Positions 23,392 through 34,339 of a DNA stretch of 64,000 nt are shown piece by piece. The translations under genes and the position numbers were made by a program. The notes under the pieces were generated by a model. It worked only from the letters and a program-made list of their open reading frames with translations, was not told where the DNA came from and made no database searches. The stretch covers positions 21,010,574-21,074,573 of the forward strand of contig CM042540.1 in assembly GCA_023630585.1 (NCBI GenBank), read 5' to 3'. Source of the stretch: Cranoglanis bouderius (Eukaryota > Chordata > Actinopteri > Siluriformes > Cranoglanididae). Numbering within the stretch: position 1 is the stretch's first letter; the number at the start of each line of letters is the position of its first letter.

Positions 23392-24947
23392 ACATGAAAA
23401 ATGAAACAGAAGCGCACGCTTGGATTCAAAGCACCTTTTTAAAGGAGACAAGTTTTAAAGCGTGCCCGCATTATCTACCAGAATATGTAGTAACTCGGAT
23501 GAATCTGCAACATTTAAAAATATTCTCCACCAGTTACAATTTATGTAACGAATTAAAAGATGTTTAACATGTTTAAATGTATTGTCCAATTTATATAAGG
23601 AATTAGCTCGAATGGCGTGAAATATATCTATATATCTAATCAACGCGTGTTGTGACCAGTTATAAATATACATCAGCCATGAAAGGGAGTTCATGTATGT
23701 GCACATATACATATAGATAATTAACTACAACAGATTATAATTAATTATGACTATGTATGTGGTCTAGATCAGCTTTTAGGATTAGCTGTAGTCTAGTTTA
23801 GAATTATGAACTCTAAAGAGGGAGCTTATCCTTCTGGCCAGGAAGGAAATCTCTGTTTCCAGAGCGTGTAGCCGAGATCTGTAGCGTTTAAGGGACTCAT
23901 CACGTGACCAAAACAGAGACAATCAAGCGTGAGATAATAGAGTTTAATAACTAGATGTAACTATGGATACACACGACTAACTCTAAGCAAAACATACATA
24001 TGTACATCTATATACAAGGAAAGAAAAGGTATAGAGAGAAAGTAATGAAATAAAAGGGAATGGCAGACAAAAAAACACAACTAATTAGCCTTTTTCAAAA
24101 CCAGCAACGAACTTAAATCTCCTGTAAACAGGGGTACAATCTTAAATGCAGATATAGATCCATTAACTATACTTGCATGGTTTCGGTTTGAAAGTTCGCT
24201 GGTTCGTCTTGCCGTTTAAAAAGGCGTGGGCCGTGAGGCGGTTGCATCTTTTGTCCGGGAGAGAGAGATCCTAGCTTCCTCTTCCCGGGGCACGTGGCCC
24301 CGGGGGAGAGAAGCCGGAAAGAGTGTAGAAGTGAAGTTGAAGAGTGTGAGTAAGAAGAGAGTCTGAAGAAGTTTCAAAGCGTGGTGTTGTTTTAAAGATA
24401 ACACCAACGCACACACCTCTTTGGGCTATGGGCCAATCAGGAAGTTGGATTTGTTGGCGGGATGAACTCTCTTTGTCTGGTCTCAGACCCGAATTTGCAT
24501 GTCCAGGGAGGAGCCGGTTTAAACCGTATTACGTGTGAAATTAAGAAAAAGCATGAAATAATGTATCCCATTGCAATATGATATGCATAATCAATCAGGG
24601 TATCGCAAGACGATTAACCACATACCAAATTCGATGGACTTATAAAGAATATTACAAGTAAAACATGGTTACAGACATTTAAAATAATATCCTAAGTTAA
24701 GCTATCTAAAATCATTATAGTTACGTTACATAAACACACAATACATGTAAACAAGATAACATCACACTATTTAGGCATTGAATAATTACATATAATTACA
24801 TGTTACATTGAAAAGAGATTCTCCTATTGTGTGTGTGTGTGTGTGTGTGTGCTTTGTGTGTGTGTGCTTTGTGTGTGTGTGTGCTTTGTGTGTGTGTGCT
24901 TTGTGTGTGTGTGTGTGTCTGAAGAGGGGGGGGTCGTGTCGCATTCC
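23324..24947. other. About 1.6-kb unidentified insertion between gag and protease
   Basis: This block has no retroviral coding blocks and ends in a complex GT array (24829-24919). GATGGC occurs at both putative edges (23318-23323 and 24948-24953), which could be a duplication but may be chance. No TG...CA ends or inverted ends were found. Mid-block sequence near 23820-24330 is GC-richer with a GGGGCACGTGGCCCCGGGG palindrome. Confidence 0.4.
24829..24919. repeat. Complex (GT)n array
   Basis: GT runs are separated by repeated GCTTTGTG interruptions, giving a higher-order repeat of roughly 20 bp. Confidence 0.9.
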
Positions 24948-24958
24948 GATGGCATCTG

Positions 24959-25534
24959 GTGAAGACCGGAGGGGGGTTACCGATAAGGATTCAAGGCTCA
25001 AAGACACAGCCTTTCAGACGTTCAGACGTTACACTACTCAAAGCGACGGAGTCCTCTGTCTCCAAGTCCTGGTCACGTGCGTTTCCAGTCTCCTTCACGT
25101 GTTCATCAGTGCCAGGGAAACTATCAGTAGTTGACAATGAGGGCCAATTGCCAACTGCTACTGACACCGGGCCCATTGGTAACGTTGTTGAACGTCATGT
25201 GACTTCAGACTCTGGTCAGGCCATGACACAAAATGTGGCACTTGCCATCGAGGACACAATAGTCCATGCATTTATTGATACTGGTGCTGATGTTTCTCTT
25301 ATCAGTGAAGATTTCAGAATGTCTACTCCTACCTTGCGTCAAAGACCCTTGGTGAAACAGTTTATACCTTTGACATCCATTTCTGGTGACACTTTAGATT
25401 CAGTGGGTACATTGTCAGCGAATGTCACTCCTGGGAAAGCGTACAGTGTCACATTCATTTCAAGTGATCAGAAATTGCTCAAAAGCACTTGTACTTGGTT
25501 GGGACTTTTTGTCTATGCACAAAATTGTGACTAA
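24959..25534 (+). pseudogene. Aspartic protease region of retrotransposon 1
   Basis: The frame holds ALAIEDTIVHAFIDTGADVS, the retropepsin active-site signature (D-T-G-A), followed by LISEDF. The downstream half of the domain shifts frame near 25480-25520 into another frame (25422-25778) containing LVLGWDFLSMHKIV, the usual C-terminal protease block. The catalytic motif is intact but the reading frame is broken. Confidence 0.82.
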
Positions 25535-25707
25535 CATGCAGAACATGTCTTTTCAGCTAGGTGAAGACTCCATATACTTTCTGGGTGTAGATCAGCATTG
25601 CCTTAAACTTGTCGATGTGACAGTGTGTACCAATACGATTGTTCGTGCTCTGTCAGAGGCTGTAATCACTGCAAAACCTGCATCACCCCACACAGGTTTG
25701 CAGCCAA

Positions 25708-28700
25708 ATGGCTACACAGGTGTGTTTGAGCGAAGATTCCAAGATAGGATTTGCATGGACTGTGACAAAAGCAGATAAGGGTTCAATTTATGTGAAGGTG
25801 GTCAATCCCTCTGCAGATGACATTTCTCTGTACTGTGGTACTCCAATTGGTACTTTCCATTTAATTTCTGAGAGCGATCAGGATGGTTTTGTGATCATTG
25901 AGAAAAGTGTGAACAATGTAAATGCTCAAAATGTGTTTGTGTCAAGTCAAGTGTCAATGCTGAAGTCACCTGTGCTGCCAGATCTCTCTAATACTGAGCT
26001 ATCTGTGACACAGCAAAAGAGTCTGACAGATTTGCTAATCTCTTTTTCCGATGTTTTCAGTCAGCATGATCAGGACTACGGTAGAACCAGCTTGGTTACC
26101 CACAAAATCAGGACCATAGATGATACTCCCATTTCCCAGTGAGCCTACAGGACTTCTCCTGCTCTCAAGGCAGAAATTCACCGTCAGGTAGAAAAACTCA
26201 AAGCACAAGATATACTTGTATACTTGTAAGATAGTCCTTGGTCAAGTCCAGTATTAATGGTGAGAAAGAAAGACAATACCCACAGATTTTGCATTGACTA
26301 TCGCAAATTGATTTCTGTAACCAGTACTGATGCACACCTGCTACCTCGAATAGACGATAGTTTTGATGCTTTGTCAGGGTCTCAGTATTTTTCTACCATG
26401 GACATGTCTTTTGGTTATTGGCAGGTAGAATTAGATCCAAATGACAGGAAAAAGACGGCCTTTACCACAGGGGATGGCCTGTATCATTTCAAAGTGATGC
26501 CTATGGGCCTTAAAAATAGTCTGCCCACGTTTCAAAGGCTAATGGAGTTAGTCCTTAGAGGGTTGCATTGGACAAAGTGTGTCATTTATTTGGATGACAT
26601 CATTTGTATGGGTAAAGATTTTGAGGATCACATGAAAAACCTCACAGACATTTTGACCAGGTTCAGGGAAGCAGGTCTCAAGCTTAACCCTGCGAAGTGT
26701 CATTTTTGCAAGGCGTCTGTAATGTACATGGGTCGTGTTGTCTCAAATGATGGGCTGTCTCTTGATCCAGCTCATAGCGAGAAAGTAAGATATTGGCCAA
26801 CTCCAAAATCAGCTACTGAGGTGCGAGCATTTTTGGGCTTGTGTAGCTATTATAGGTGTTTCGTTCGAGACTATGCTTTTAAGGCTCAACCTCTACACAG
26901 ACTAACCCACAAAGATGTGCGCTTTGAATGGACCGATGAGTGTTCAGTAGCCTTTCAGCAACTAAAAGTCGCTCTGACGTCTCCGTCTGTCATGGCATTC
27001 CCTCCTTTTGATTAGCCGTTTACATTGAGTACAGATGCGTCTAATACAGCTATTGGGGCTGTCCTGTCTCAAATTCAAGATGGCAAAGAGTGAGTTGTTG
27101 CATACGCTAGTCATGTACTTGCCTCGACTGAATGAAAATGGTCCACTTACGACAAAGAACTGTGGGCAATAGTTTGGTCATTCAGACAGTTTCGTCACTA
27201 CTTGAGTAACTGCCCTTTTACAGTTGTCACCGATCACAAACCTCTTGTTGGCCTGAGAAAATTGAACTTTGATATTGATCCCACAGGACGTAGAGGTCGG
27301 TGGGCTATGGAGCTTGATCCGTATGAATAGGTCATCATCCACAAAGATGGCAAGAGCCATACTAATGCGGATGCTATGTCTCGTATTCCTGTAGATTCAT
27401 CTACGACTCCGACACCTCTCACACAGACAGTATCTATTCAAACAGATGACTTGCCTCTCACTTCTCAGACTGCTGTTTTTGTTGGTGTAAATGGTACAGA
27501 AAGTCAGCCTAAGGTGGAGTCACAAATTTGTCTGACCGAATGTGAAATCGATGATGGTTTGTCTGAGTCTACTGTGCAGATGCTGTGTACCTCTTTGGGT
27601 GAGGAGGAAAAGGACATTGCATACTATCAGAAAACAGATGCTTTGCTCTCACAGGTCTACAGTTGGGTTGAAAATCAAAAGAGACCTAATCTTAGACAAG
27701 TAAAGGGGAAATTGAGACAACTTTGGTGGCAGGTGCCCCATATGGTGTTGAAGGGTGGAGTCTTGTGTCGTATAGCCTGTAGTGCTCCAGGTAAACCTCA
27801 AACTTATCAGGTGGTCATTCCTGATGTTCTCATTCAGGACACATTACACTATTTGCATGGTGATCCCTGTTCTGGACACTACAGTGCTGAACATACACTG
27901 AAGAAAACTCAGAGTTTGTGTTTTTGGCCAGGAATGAGAAGTGCCATTGAACAGCATTGTGAGTCGTGTGAAGCTTGTGAATCTCGGAAAAAGCCTGTTC
28001 CTCAGCGAAGGGCACCTCTCCAGTCTATTAGTGCTGTACGACTTTTTCAGTTTGTATGTACTGATATCACAGAACTGCCTGTCACTTCCTGCGGTAATAG
28101 GTATGTGTTGGTGGTGCAAGATCACTTTACTAAATACGTCAACACATATCCTATGGTGGACCAAACAGCCGGTACAGTGGCACGGTTGTTGTGTGACCGG
28201 TACATACCTGAACACGGGGTTCCAGAGGAATTGTTCTCTGATCACGGACGTCAGTATGAGTCAGAGATTTTGCAGGACATCTGTAAGAGATTAAACATCA
28301 GTAAAAAGAGAACTACACCTTACCACCCTTGTGGTAATGGAATGGTAGAACGGTTCAATAGAACACTGAAGGATCAGTTAGCGAAGGTTCTTTTTCATAG
28401 TGGTGGTGAATGGGACCAGTACTTATCTGCAGTTGTACGGTCATTTAATGCTACACCTCATTCTAGCACCGGGCACTCGCCATTCTTCTTGGCCCATGGT
28501 CGTGAACCTCGTTTACCGGCACACATGTACCTTGATTCTCCATCAGGTGGAGCCGTGGACACCCCACAGACTTATGCTTCAGCTCTAGTCAATCGTATGG
28601 AAACTGTGTTTCGAGAAGTGCGTAACACTAGTGCAGATCAGAGACTTAAGCATGAGTACTACTTTAATAGGTATTAGAAATTCAGACCTTTTAAAGTGGG

Positions 28701-29235
28701 TGACCTGGTGTGGATGAATGATCCAACCACACAGAGAAAGAAACTTGAGCCAAAATAGACAGGACCATATCGGGTGGTTACGGTGGACATGGCTGGTATT
28801 ATTTACACAGTGTTGAATGGGAGAAATGTAAAGGCAGAACCTAAGGTAGTTCACTATGAACGTTTGAAGCCCTACAGGTCCAAGTGGACAGAACCCAAAC
28901 TTACTTCCACATCTGCTGGTCATGATAAGGACAAAAGGGTTCAGGGATTGAGACCACTTTACACAGCTTTATCTGGGTCTCTCCCTTTCTCATCAGGAGG
29001 GCTGTGGGTTGGTGAAAATGAGGCTCCTGTACTCTCTTCTGTTCCTCATGTACGTAGGCCTTCAGGTTGCATAGCGGAAGTTCCTCATGCTGTGCGGTAG
29101 CCACCTCAGTTGGTTGAACATACCACCTCAGTAGGTGGGGAACCTGCGTCAAAATGTGTGTTCACTCGTTCAGGGCGTGTTATTAAAAGGCCTAGGAAGT
29201 TTTCTTGTAAAAAAAAATTAAAAATAAATAAATAA
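25708..29235 (+). pseudogene. pol of retrotransposon 1: RT, RNase H, integrase, nine stops
   Basis: One frame carries the whole remainder of pol. The RT (26257-27015) has FCIDYRKL, QYFSTMDMSFGYWQVELD, the FKVMPMGL block and catalytic VIYLDDI. RNase H (about 27016-27375) has LSTDAS, YDKELWAIVWS and TDHKPL. Integrase (27376-28677) has a zinc-binding HHCC segment (HYLHGDPCSGHY, CESCEAC) and the DDE set in VCTDITELP, LFSDHGRQYES and NGMVERFNRTL. A VFTRSGRVIKRP tail ends at 29235. Stops occur at 26140, 26227, 27013, 27091, 27133, 27328, 28675, 28756 and 29098. Most are one transition from a sense codon. Confidence 0.93.
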
Positions 29236-29577
29236 ATAAAAATTGGGCATAAATTGTACTTTTGTTATTGTTTTACAGTTTTACTGTTTTAGAATGCAAG
29301 AACACTTGCATTTTCACATTTTGTAATTTCTTTTCTCGTCTGCCCAAAGATCTGTGATGGTGAAGAGGTTTTTTAAAAAAACAAAACAAAACAAACAAAA
29401 AAACGGGACGAAATACAAGGTGATAACATTTGTTTTTGTACAATGGTTACAAACTGTTTGATATTGTGTTATGGCATGTTATATCTCTTATGTTTACTGT
29501 GACATTTCAAAATGTGAGATTTATTTATTCTTGTTATATTTGAAATGAGGACATTTCTTTTGCTAAGGGGGGAAAAA

Positions 29578-29919
29578 TGTGAGATTTATTTTGATTATTT
29601 TATAGTATGTGTAAATTGTTATAAAAGTAGGATAATCTGGTTGGTTTATGTATGTGACGTGATGGACAGGTTGGCGCGATGACATGCGCAGTGAATTGGC
29701 GCAATGACATGCGCAGTGGTTGTCCTGTGAGATGGGGCATTCGCGGGGAGTGTGTCGAGGGAGTAAAACATGTGATGCGAGCTGCGAGTTGAATTCATTC
29801 CTGAGCTCTGTCAAATAAAAGGCAGTAAAGTTCCAGTTTATGTGTATGCCTGCATTATTTCGACGGACCCATTCTAAAGAGACTGAAGTTTCCTCCTATG
29901 GTCTACAGCCCCTCTTACA
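29578..29919 (+). repeat. 3' LTR of retrotransposon 1
   Basis: 342 bp. It has an extra 25-bp direct duplication of the GGCGCGATGACATGCGCAGT segment and a 6-bp insertion relative to the 5' LTR. Otherwise it is nearly identical. Confidence 0.92.
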
Positions 29920-29932
29920 ATATGGAAGCCCG

Positions 29933-30092
29933 TTTCTGCCACAGTTGAGTAAAAAAATGTGATTCTGTAAATCATAATAATGAGAAATTTCTCATAATAA
30001 TATTATTATGAGATGTTAAGTCATTATTATGAGAAAGTTTCTCATTATTATGATTTACAGAATCATATTTTTTTACTCAACTGTGGCAGAAA
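29933..30092. mobile_element. Palindromic MITE, 160 bp
   Basis: TTTCTGCCACAGTTGAGTAA at the left pairs with its complement at the right end, and the inverted match continues through TCATAATAATGAGAAA-type sequence to the centre near 30010. The element can form one long hairpin. It lies 13 bp from the end of the gypsy 3' LTR. No transposase or clear duplication was seen. Confidence 0.8.
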
Positions 30093-30378
30093 TATATTTT
30101 CTTTTATAAAGAAAATGCTTTTAATTGAAAAGAATTTTCATATTGTTTATTTTTCATATTTAATTTTTAATTTTTGTATTGAAAGTATGGTAAATACTGG
30201 TAAAATGTACCAACAATCACATTTAAAAATAAACACTTCATGGCATACCATAAAAATAAACTGTAGTCCATCTGAATTTACTAACAGTTAGGCTATCCAT
30301 CTCATAGTGAAAACAATATAGCCTACCAAACTTTCATTAACAGTAGAAGTAAAATCTCATTGTAGTCTTGAAATCTGC

Positions 30379-30418
<40 letters not shown>

Positions 30419-30420
30419 GG
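30093..30420. other. No gene; (GA)n microsatellite at its end
   Basis: A pure GA array occupies 30382-30413. The rest is AT-rich with no motif-bearing ORF. Confidence 0.6.
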
Positions 30421-30517
30421 CTAGATGGCATAACACAGTAGTGCAATAAACAGTAGTGCAATAAACAGTTTAAACTGGCCTAACTTGGCTCTGCAGATCA
30501 TCATGTTAGTCATTAGT

Positions 30518-31791
30518 CTATTCCTCATAGAGGTTCTCTGCCTCACTGGGTTCACTCTCACTATCATCACTCTTATGTTCTGGCTCCACCGACTCCTCCC
30601 ACAGAAGGTCATCCTCGTGCGCATCCAAAGCATTTGAGATACAGCATCTTTTGAAGCCATTGATGATGCCCTCCGGGGCACTGCAGCCCATGCCTGGAGA
30701 ATCCAATCACAGAGAATACTCACCACAGGCTTCTGAATTTTTCCAGATGGCGTGAGTGTGTGATACACAGCAGCCACTCTGTGTATCTCTTGCGCAGATT
30801 ATCTTTGAATGGCTTGTTTACCACTACATCCAACAACTGTAGCTGACTTGTCATCCCCCCTGGTATGGTCACGAGGTCACTGTTCATTGCCCGCAGATGA
30901 GTTTTGACATGCTCAGTCACGTGTCCTTGGATCGCATCCAAAACTAGCATGTTTCTCTTATTTCTGAGTGCCCCATGTCGTCTGCCCCAGACCACTTTAA
31001 GCCAGTCCACCACAAGCGCCGTCTCCATCCAGCCCTTCTCCTGAGCACGAATGATAATGCCAGCTCGTGTTGCCTCCTTGGGTACCATCTTATGTTTTAA
31101 AATCACATACGGGGGAAGTTTGATCCCGTCATCGAGGCACGCTAACATGACAGTCACGCGGCTCTTCTCATTTCCAGTAGATTTCACAATGACTGAGTTC
31201 TCACCTTTTTTATGTACAGTGACAGATGTTGGCATGTCAAAAAACACAGGTGTTTGATCCGCATTACCTATCTGATCCAGGGGATATGAGCAGTTTCTCC
31301 CTGAAGTTGGAGGGCAAGCGCTGGGTAAGACCTGTTCTGCGACGTAATGCTAATTACACCGCATCATTCTTCTGCACCAGCCAAGGCTGGCTTTGAACTC
31401 GCTGGTGGGTATGTTCAGCTCTTTGGCGATATCCAGTGCCTTTAGCTGGATGACTGTTCTGGTTATGAGCAGCCCCTCATTTCTTTTTTCGGCTACGTAC
31501 TGACACACTTTCCTGTCAATTTCTTTGAAGCAGCCGCTTTTAGGACCGCGGTAAGTTTTTCTTTGACTGTTAGCATTTTTAAGACTATTTTTGGGCTCGC
31601 CATCTTCTGACATTACACTCTGACACACCATATTTCTTGGCTGCTTGAGAGTTGTTTGATGACTCTGCTGCATTTATCACCATGAGCTTAAAGTTTACAT
31701 CATAACCTCTCCTCAGTTGCTGGTTCAGTTTCCCGACATTTGAACCGCTCTGTTCTGGACGGTCACTCGCCATCATGCAGTTCCCTGGCAC
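30518..31791 (-). pseudogene. pogo/CENP-B-type DDE transposase relic
   Basis: The reverse strand gives the family in order across three frames. First comes an N-terminal HTH (YDVNFKLMVINAAE, AKKYGVSECNVRRWR), then a CENP-B-type second HTH (DRKVCQYVAEKRNEGLLITR, then LNIPTSEFKASLGWC). The DDE domain has the first Asp in IGNADQTPVFF, the second in MLVLDAIQGH and the third in SQLQLLDVVVNKPFKDN. The C-terminal tail (KRCCISNALDAHEDDLLWE) is in a different frame. All three acidic residues are kept. Several frameshifts disable it. No inverted ends were found. Confidence 0.88.
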
Positions 31792-31799
31792 TGAAAACT

Positions 31800-32098
31800 A
31801 CCAGTAGTTTACAGGGACGGGTCACTTCAGTCCTGGGGGGCCCACTTGTTTTACAGGTATTTGGCGCTACCTATTGTTGCGGGTGTATTATTGATATGTA
31901 AAAATATAAGACGACCCCATTTTTCAGATTTATTTACAAGAAAAAAAATACTGTCTTATATTATAACAATATGGTACTTTACATCTCCACAGACCGAGTC
32001 AGTAAATTGTGTGTTTAATGTGTGTGTGTGTGTATTTCACTGTCAGTCTTGTAGCTCAAAGACTGTTATGTATTGTAGCTCAAAGACTGTTATAACTG
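31800..32098. other. No gene recognised
   Basis: AT-rich, with a short GT tract near 32022-32032. Nothing assignable. Confidence 0.4.
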
Positions 32099-32237
32099 GA
32101 GTTATGTATTGCATTTCACGCAACATTTTCAGGAATGTAAAGCCGATTTTACATTGTAAAAAAATCGTGGAGCATTCATTTGTTGTCGTTTTTTTTTCAC
32201 TGGTTTAGCAAATAACTGTAAATATTCTAAGCATGCA
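32099..32237 (+). repeat. Dispersed repeat copy 1 (shared with 48396-48520)
   Basis: The block starting GTTATGTATTGCATTTCACG and ending AATATTCTAAGCATG occurs again at 48396-48520 in the same orientation with a few indels. Identity of the family is unknown. Confidence 0.85.
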
Positions 32238-32659
32238 TTACCATTGTATATGATCACAAAGTTTGTTAATCAAATGAGATTTTCATTTTTACACTCTGTG
32301 ACAGTTAAAACGAAGTTTGGATTTTAACCGATGGCACAGCATGAGCTGCTGCAGAGGCTACAGACTGAAATATCACCTGTGTGCTGTTTAGATTATGGAC
32401 ATGCACTGCAATAATATAACATGAATGTTGTAGTTTGTAGTTGTTCAATTAGAAGACAAAAATAATAATACACGTATTTTATTTTAATCAATCAACTGGA
32501 CATTTACATTTGACACTGGCAGCACACATGACAGCAGCTTGGACTGCTTTCTGGTGTAAAATGGACAAGAGGAGCTCCAGATTAAATGGTGGCTAATAAA
32601 AAGTGTATTATTATTATTACTATTATTGTTATTATTATTATTATTATTATTGTTATTAT

Positions 32660-32696
<37 letters not shown>

Positions 32697-32990
32697 AATA
32701 AGAAGAAGAAGAAGAAGAGGAAGTAGAAGAAGAAGAATGTAGCTTTAATTATTATTAAATATTCCATAAATCAAGTTTCTATGCAGAAACCACAATCCGC
32801 ATCTCAGGTGAATCCCACGTGGGGTCGCGAGCCCCAGTTCGAGAACAATCTTACGAGTCACCTGCGTGTTTGTTGTTTTTCTTAAAATTGTTTGTGTTTA
32901 AAATGTCTCCATGGTGATAAATGCGTTCCATCGAATTATTTTAAACCAAAACACAGCATCGAGTTTCTGCTTCGCTACGGATCAACGTCA
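32238..32990. other. No gene; (AAT)n/(AAG)n microsatellite cluster
   Basis: ATT, AAT and AAG arrays fill 32608-32745. The poly-Ile/Leu ORF across them is a repeat artefact. Sequence after 32800 becomes less AT-rich toward the candidate exon. Confidence 0.7.
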
Positions 32991-33033
32991 TCTATCTGAA
33001 CTCTATACAGAGTGACTTCTGACGAAGAAAGCG

Positions 33034-33193
33034 ATGGATTTCCGAAGAATTCTGCCGGATGTGAAGAACTGGACTGTGCGCGAGGTCGCCTGTGCTGCGG
33101 GGCTGCTCGTGCTCTCTGCCGATGCGGGTTACTGCATTTACCGCCACTTGCGGAGAGGAAGCGCTCCTCCTGCCCACACTCAGCCTCCTCACG
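33034..33193 (+). CDS. Candidate first coding exon of a host gene (membrane-anchored N-terminus)
   Basis: The ATG at 33034 opens 53 codons to a splice-donor-like G|GTAGGA at 33193/33194, ending in codon phase 1. The peptide has a short polar start, then a hydrophobic segment (VACAAGLLVLSADAGYCIY) followed by Arg residues, which suggests an N-terminal membrane anchor with a basic stop-transfer. The anchor resembles, from memory, the N-terminus of ARMC10/ARMCX proteins (AGLL...YCIYR), but this rests on one short segment. Local CpG content is higher than in the surroundings. No second exon was found in the window. Confidence 0.4.
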
Positions 33194-33246
33194 GTAGGAG
33201 CTTCATTCGGTCATATGACTTTACCGCCTCACTGCTTTTACAATAA

Positions 33247-33828
33247 ATCATGTTGACGCTCCAGTGTTACAGTCTAATGTTATCTACCTCACACGCAAGC
33301 TTGTCTTTTGGTGTGAATTAGCCTAATGCTAGTTACCGTGCTAGTGAACTTGGCTCCTGGTTTCATTTACACACCATTCACCGAGTTGATTAGCTTGGCT
33401 TAGGAATTTAGTTTATTTCCACAATATAATATTTACCCCATTAAAAGGTCACTTTTAACAACCCTGGCTACTGGTTTTACACTAAATCATGATTAGCCTA
33501 GTGATTAGTCAGCCAACGCGCTAACGAAGTGTGTTACAGATGTATGTTTTCTACCTGGCGAACTTAGCTAATTATTTCATTTACACAATATCATAGTGAG
33601 TATAAAGGTAGTTAGCTTGCTGAACTCGGTTAAAGGTTTTAATAACTATAATATTTATATAGATTTGGGTGATGGACAGGGACAGGAGGCTCTAGAGAGT
33701 TTAATAATGTCACCTGTATATACACTCTCTCTCTTTCTCTCTCTCTCTTGTTCAGACGGGTGTTCATTTAGGATTAGTAAATAAAATGTGTTTTTAATTA
33801 GAAAAAACTCTATTTGTATTGTGGAAAA
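33247..33828. other. Probable intron sequence, no gene
   Basis: It follows the candidate donor at 33194. It contains a short CT tract near 33725-33750 and no recognisable coding sequence. Confidence 0.4.
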
Positions 33829-34300
33829 TGTCCTGGTTAAGCTATAAAAAATTATTCGAGAGTCCGGGGTTTAAGATGCCAAAAATCAGACTTTATTGAA
33901 ACACCATAAAGCCGAGATGACTGCAGACCATCTGACAAGTACAGTCAATGCATCAGTTTTTATACATTTCTAAAGCAATGATCTCATTTAGGCGGGGTTT
34001 CCCCATTTTTTCTTTAATCACACCTCTGGTGGCTCACCACAATTATGTTTCATTCTCTGGGTCTCGTCAATAACTGTGGCGGAGGTCCGCCAGTTTATTT
34101 TTTAAAAAAGTTTCATGGACTTCATTGGTTTCGACAATGCACGATGTGGTCATGGTCATCATGCTCAGCTGCACAAAAAGAATACACTTTCAACTAAAGA
34201 CAGTACAGAGTGGTACAGGAGGTGAGTTTCACACAAACTGAGGTCATACACTAACCTGGCCTGCTTTTAGGCCTTTAAGCCTTTTATCTTATACTAAAAG
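33829..34300 (-). repeat. Probable 3' LTR of the endogenous retrovirus
   Basis: The + strand begins TGTCCTGG, so the LTR would end with CA on the coding strand. A reverse-strand AATAAA lies at 33892-33897, suitable as a polyadenylation signal near the LTR end. The inner boundary is not fixed because no second LTR is available for comparison. Confidence 0.4.
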
Positions 34301-34339
34301 GTTTAATTTCCTGATTAATTTCACCCAGGGTATGGCTCA

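Larger units (their letters stand above)
21593..29919 (+). mobile_element. Ty3/gypsy LTR retrotransposon 1, both LTRs present
   Basis: Two direct LTRs bound gag, protease, reverse transcriptase, RNase H and integrase, in Ty3/gypsy order. The outer flanks both read ATAT (21589-21592 and 29920-29923), a 4-bp duplication. A polypurine tract (AAGGGGGGAAAAA) lies directly before the 3' LTR. The gag-to-protease interval is interrupted by about 1.6 kb of unrelated sequence. Gag is frameshifted and pol has nine stops, so it is inactive, but the LTRs remain very similar. Confidence 0.93.

Noticed and set aside
24786..25134. His/Thr and Val/Cys-rich ORFs
   Set aside because: They are produced by the GT array.
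32582..32767. Poly-Ile/Leu ORF resembling a membrane segment
   Set aside because: It comes entirely from AAT/ATT and AAG microsatellites.
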